A stretch of 64,000 bases of DNA, taken from JALHST01 sp038316335. GTDB lineage: Bacteria; Bacteroidota; Bacteroidia; Flavobacteriales; Flavobacteriaceae. The notes under the pieces are model-generated. The model was not told where the DNA came from. It made no database searches and worked only from the letters and a program-made list of their open reading frames with translations. Position 1 is the stretch's first letter. Each line of letters starts with the position of its first letter. Both the position numbers and the translations under genes were made by a program. Below, in pieces: positions 62,212 through 64,000 of the stretch. The stretch covers positions 136,182-200,181 of the forward strand of contig JBBQAM010000002.1 of NCBI GenBank assembly GCA_038316335.1. The letters are read 5' to 3'.

Positions 62212-63075
62212 CTAAATTTTGATTATTTCTTTTAAGTAGGTAGTAAATTTTACGGCGCCAAATTCATTTAAATGCGAATTCCCTAACCAATCTTTCTCAG
62301 AATCAAATTTAGAAGCAAATTCAATATTGTTTAGGTTATACAGATAAATTGGCGCTTTGTCGTCTAATGAAATCTTATGAGGGCCAATATCAGTTTGATT
62401 TTGCGTTCTTTTAAAACCGGGCATTTCAATTAAAACAAGATGGATGTTCGATGCCCGGCATCTGTCGGCAATCTTTTTGATGTATTCTGAATTGATATAA
62501 TCATTTATTGGAAGTGCATTTAATGGACTTGCATACTTTGAATCGTCGTTAACAGTTCGGCCAATCCGCAATTGTCCTTGATAAAGTTTCGCGTTTCTAT
62601 GATCAGGATCGATCACCTTTTTAATCAATTCGTAAACGAGCCAACGAAATTTGATCATTGGTAAATCCTTTAGGCCATAGTGATGTCCTTCCATGGTAAA
62701 CTCTACTACAGGATTTATTTCCTGGCGTTGAAAATCATTGATATAGGATCCAAGGGCCAAAATAACAACCTTTGGATTTTCTTTTGCGATTTTAAGGTAA
62801 TCTTCCAATTGGATTAGATTTGTTTTTAATGATGAACCGCCAATTGCTAGATTATATGCAGATTTTGAGTTGCTTGCAAGAATTTCCGGATCTATCCCAT
62901 CCATGGCCAGACTATTCCCTAGAATGATATATTGATAGGTAGGACTACTCAAAGTCAAAGCCTCTATTCGCTTACTAAAACTCCAATCCCAAAAGATACA
63001 TGCGCATAAATACAAGGCATTGAGCATCAAAAAAAATAAGGCAAAAATCGCTATTTTTTTTGCAAATAATTTCAT
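62212..63075 (-). CDS. SGNH-like exported protein, partner of MBOAT (cassette 2)
   Basis: Protein of 287 residues from ATG 63075, giving MKLFAKKIAIFALFFLMLNA as anchor; an upstream in-frame start at 63174 would run back into the MBOAT gene. The fold is SGNH-like: YQYIILGNSLAMDGIDPEIL in block I position (GNS rather than GDS), VVILALGSYINDF, and a terminal WLGNSHLNEFGAVKFTTYL (His region). The Asp to Asn change in block I is common in MBOAT-associated members and does not by itself mean inactivity. It begins 13 bases after the MBOAT gene. It is only distantly similar to the cassette 1 SGNH protein, so the cassettes may differ in acceptor. Confidence 0.82.
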   Translation of the reverse strand: MKLFAKKIAIFALFFLMLNALYLCACIFWDWSFSKRIEALTLSSPTYQYIILGNSLAMDGIDPEILASNSKSAYNLAIGGSSLKTNLIQLEDYLKIAKENPKVVILALGSYINDFQRQEINPVVEFTMEGHHYGLKDLPMIKFRWLVYELIKKVIDPDHRNAKLYQGQLRIGRTVNDDSKYASPLNALPINDYINSEYIKKIADRCRASNIHLVLIEMPGFKRTQNQTDIGPHKISLDDKAPIYLYNLNNIEFASKFDSEKDWLGNSHLNEFGAVKFTTYLKEIIKI

Positions 63076-63088
63076 GGCCACTTTGTTT

Positions 63089-64000
63089 CTAAAATTGAAA
63101 ATAAATAAACTCTGATTCCGAACCACCGAAAAGGAGGCAGCTCGTAAAAATAAAAAGGTAAATACACCAAGCAACGTATTTGTTCAATCCTGCAATTTGA
63201 AAGCCGTATTGTTTGTCGCGATATATCCATTCAAAAACCATAAAGAAAATAAAAAAGAATAATAATATCAGCTTTTGGAGCGCTTCCGAATGAATAAATG
63301 GTTGTATTCCTATACCTGTTTTTCTTTGAAGGCCCGAAATAAAAGATATGGCATGTGAAAGGTTTTCTGCTCTAAAAAATATCCATGCGAAAACGATCAG
63401 AACAAAAGTTAATAATATACTTATACCTTCTTTTAGGCTTGGAAAAATCTTACCTTTTGCAACAACGTCTAAATTATTTCGGTTGTTTTTAGTAAGTATA
63501 AGAGGTAGAAAATAAAGAGCATTTAATGCACCCCATATAATAAATGTCCAATTCGCCCCATGCCAAAAGCCACTAACGACAAAAATTATGAAAGTGTTCC
63601 TGACAATCATTCGAGTACCTCCTTGACTACCTCCCAAAGGAATGTAAAGGTAATCCCTAAACCATGTTGACAGGGAAATGTGCCATCGTCTCCAAAATTC
63701 GGCGATATCCCTTGAAAAATATGGAAAGTTGAAATTCTGCATCAAATCAAACCCAAAAAGCCGAGAAGTTCCAATCGCAATATCTGAATATCCTGAGAAA
63801 TCGCAATAAATTTGGAAAGTAAAAAACAAAGCACCCAAAACGAGTGAACCACCAGAGTAATCATCTGAGTGGTTAAATATTAAGTTTGCATATTTAGCAA
63901 AATTGTCGGCGATTACAATTTTCTTAAAAAGCCCCCAAAGTATTTGCCTCATACCATCTACCGCTTTGGTATAATCAAATATCCTTTTTTTATAAAATTG
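63089..64000 (-). CDS. MBOAT family O-acyltransferase, AlgI-like (cassette 2, 5' end outside window)
   Basis: C-terminal two thirds of an MBOAT acyltransferase. The frame is open to the window edge; codons beyond ATG 63952 encode QFYKKRIFDYTKAVDG, which aligns with the matching stretch of cassette 1 MBOAT, so the gene starts outside. Shared motifs: GLFKKIVIADN, FQIYCDFSGYSDIAIGTSRL, AEFWRRWHISLSTWFRDYLY, PLGGSQGGTRMIVRNTFIIF and SGFWHGANWTFIIWGALNAL with both catalytic-type His residues. Similarity to cassette 1 is high through this region and lower toward the C-terminus. It ends 13 bases before its SGNH partner. Confidence 0.93.
   Translation of the reverse strand, partial: QFYKKRIFDYTKAVDGMRQILWGLFKKIVIADNFAKYANLIFNHSDDYSGGSLVLGALFFTFQIYCDFSGYSDIAIGTSRLFGFDLMQNFNFPYFSRDIAEFWRRWHISLSTWFRDYLYIPLGGSQGGTRMIVRNTFIIFVVSGFWHGANWTFIIWGALNALYFLPLILTKNNRNNLDVVAKGKIFPSLKEGISILLTFVLIVFAWIFFRAENLSHAISFISGLQRKTGIGIQPFIHSEALQKLILLFFFIFFMVFEWIYRDKQYGFQIAGLNKYVAWCIYLFIFTSCLLFGGSESEFIYFQF

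Overview
The window reads as chromosomal DNA of a marine-type member of the Flavobacteriaceae (Bacteroidota); the genus cannot be fixed from sequence alone. Supporting evidence: a SusC/SusD pair, a type IX secretion (T9SS) C-terminal signal, a bacillithiol-synthesis glycosyltransferase, a sulfatase beside the SusCD genes, LptD/TamB forms typical of the phylum, almost no Shine-Dalgarno sequences, and several TAnnTTTG (-7) promoter boxes, one with a TTTG -33 element at 19 bp spacing. No tRNA, rRNA, CRISPR array, insertion sequence or prophage gene was recognised.

Region 1 (1-11,478) is a small glycan-utilisation locus: a 5'-truncated lipoprotein esterase and an S1 sulfatase on the plus strand, converging on an FG-GAP/ASPIC-UnbV lipoprotein, SusD and SusC on the minus strand. 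A strong terminator separates susCD from the ASPIC gene. The sulfatase suggests a sulfated algal or animal glycan, but no glycoside hydrolase in the locus narrows the substrate.

Region 2 (11,479-38,889) is core housekeeping and envelope DNA: a THUMP-like methyltransferase, an AI-2E-family permease, a DUF4159 protein, RsmE, a TfoX-like protein and TsaD (minus); TamB, PfkA, GAPDH and a BadF-type sugar kinase (plus); RidA and LptD (minus); then a plus-strand run of amidase, MlaD/MCE protein, two Fe-S proteins, a conserved unknown, a GH3-beta-lactamase fusion, BshA, a small lipoprotein and an OmpA-like protein. Envelope transport and peptidoglycan genes dominate (TamB, LptD, MlaD, amidase, GH3, OmpA).

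Region 3 (38,890-43,589) holds a large secreted protein with thrombospondin type 3 calcium repeats, an internally duplicated domain of about 190 residues and a T9SS tail. Its stop overlaps the start of a surface-type lipoprotein by 4 nt, and a strong hairpin terminator follows.

Region 4 (43,590-64,000) is a surface-polysaccharide biosynthesis region, nearly all minus strand: two tandem MBOAT O-acyltransferase plus SGNH-protein cassettes (the first cut by the window edge), a Wzx flippase, a Wzy-like polymerase, two GT4 enzymes, a hexapeptide acetyltransferase, a phosphoglycosyl transferase, a GT2 enzyme, and an ATP-grasp/HAD/four-acyltransferase operon containing three tandem diverged paralogues. 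A plus-strand pair (unknown membrane-anchored protein plus HTTM protein) sits inside it. Between the GT2 and phosphoglycosyl transferase genes is an unusual composite repeat: heptamer arrays flanking three 75-bp (one 88-bp) units.

The best candidates for something undescribed are the ATP-grasp/HAD/acyltransferase operon, the unknown-HTTM pair, the doubled MBOAT-SGNH cassette and the composite repeat.
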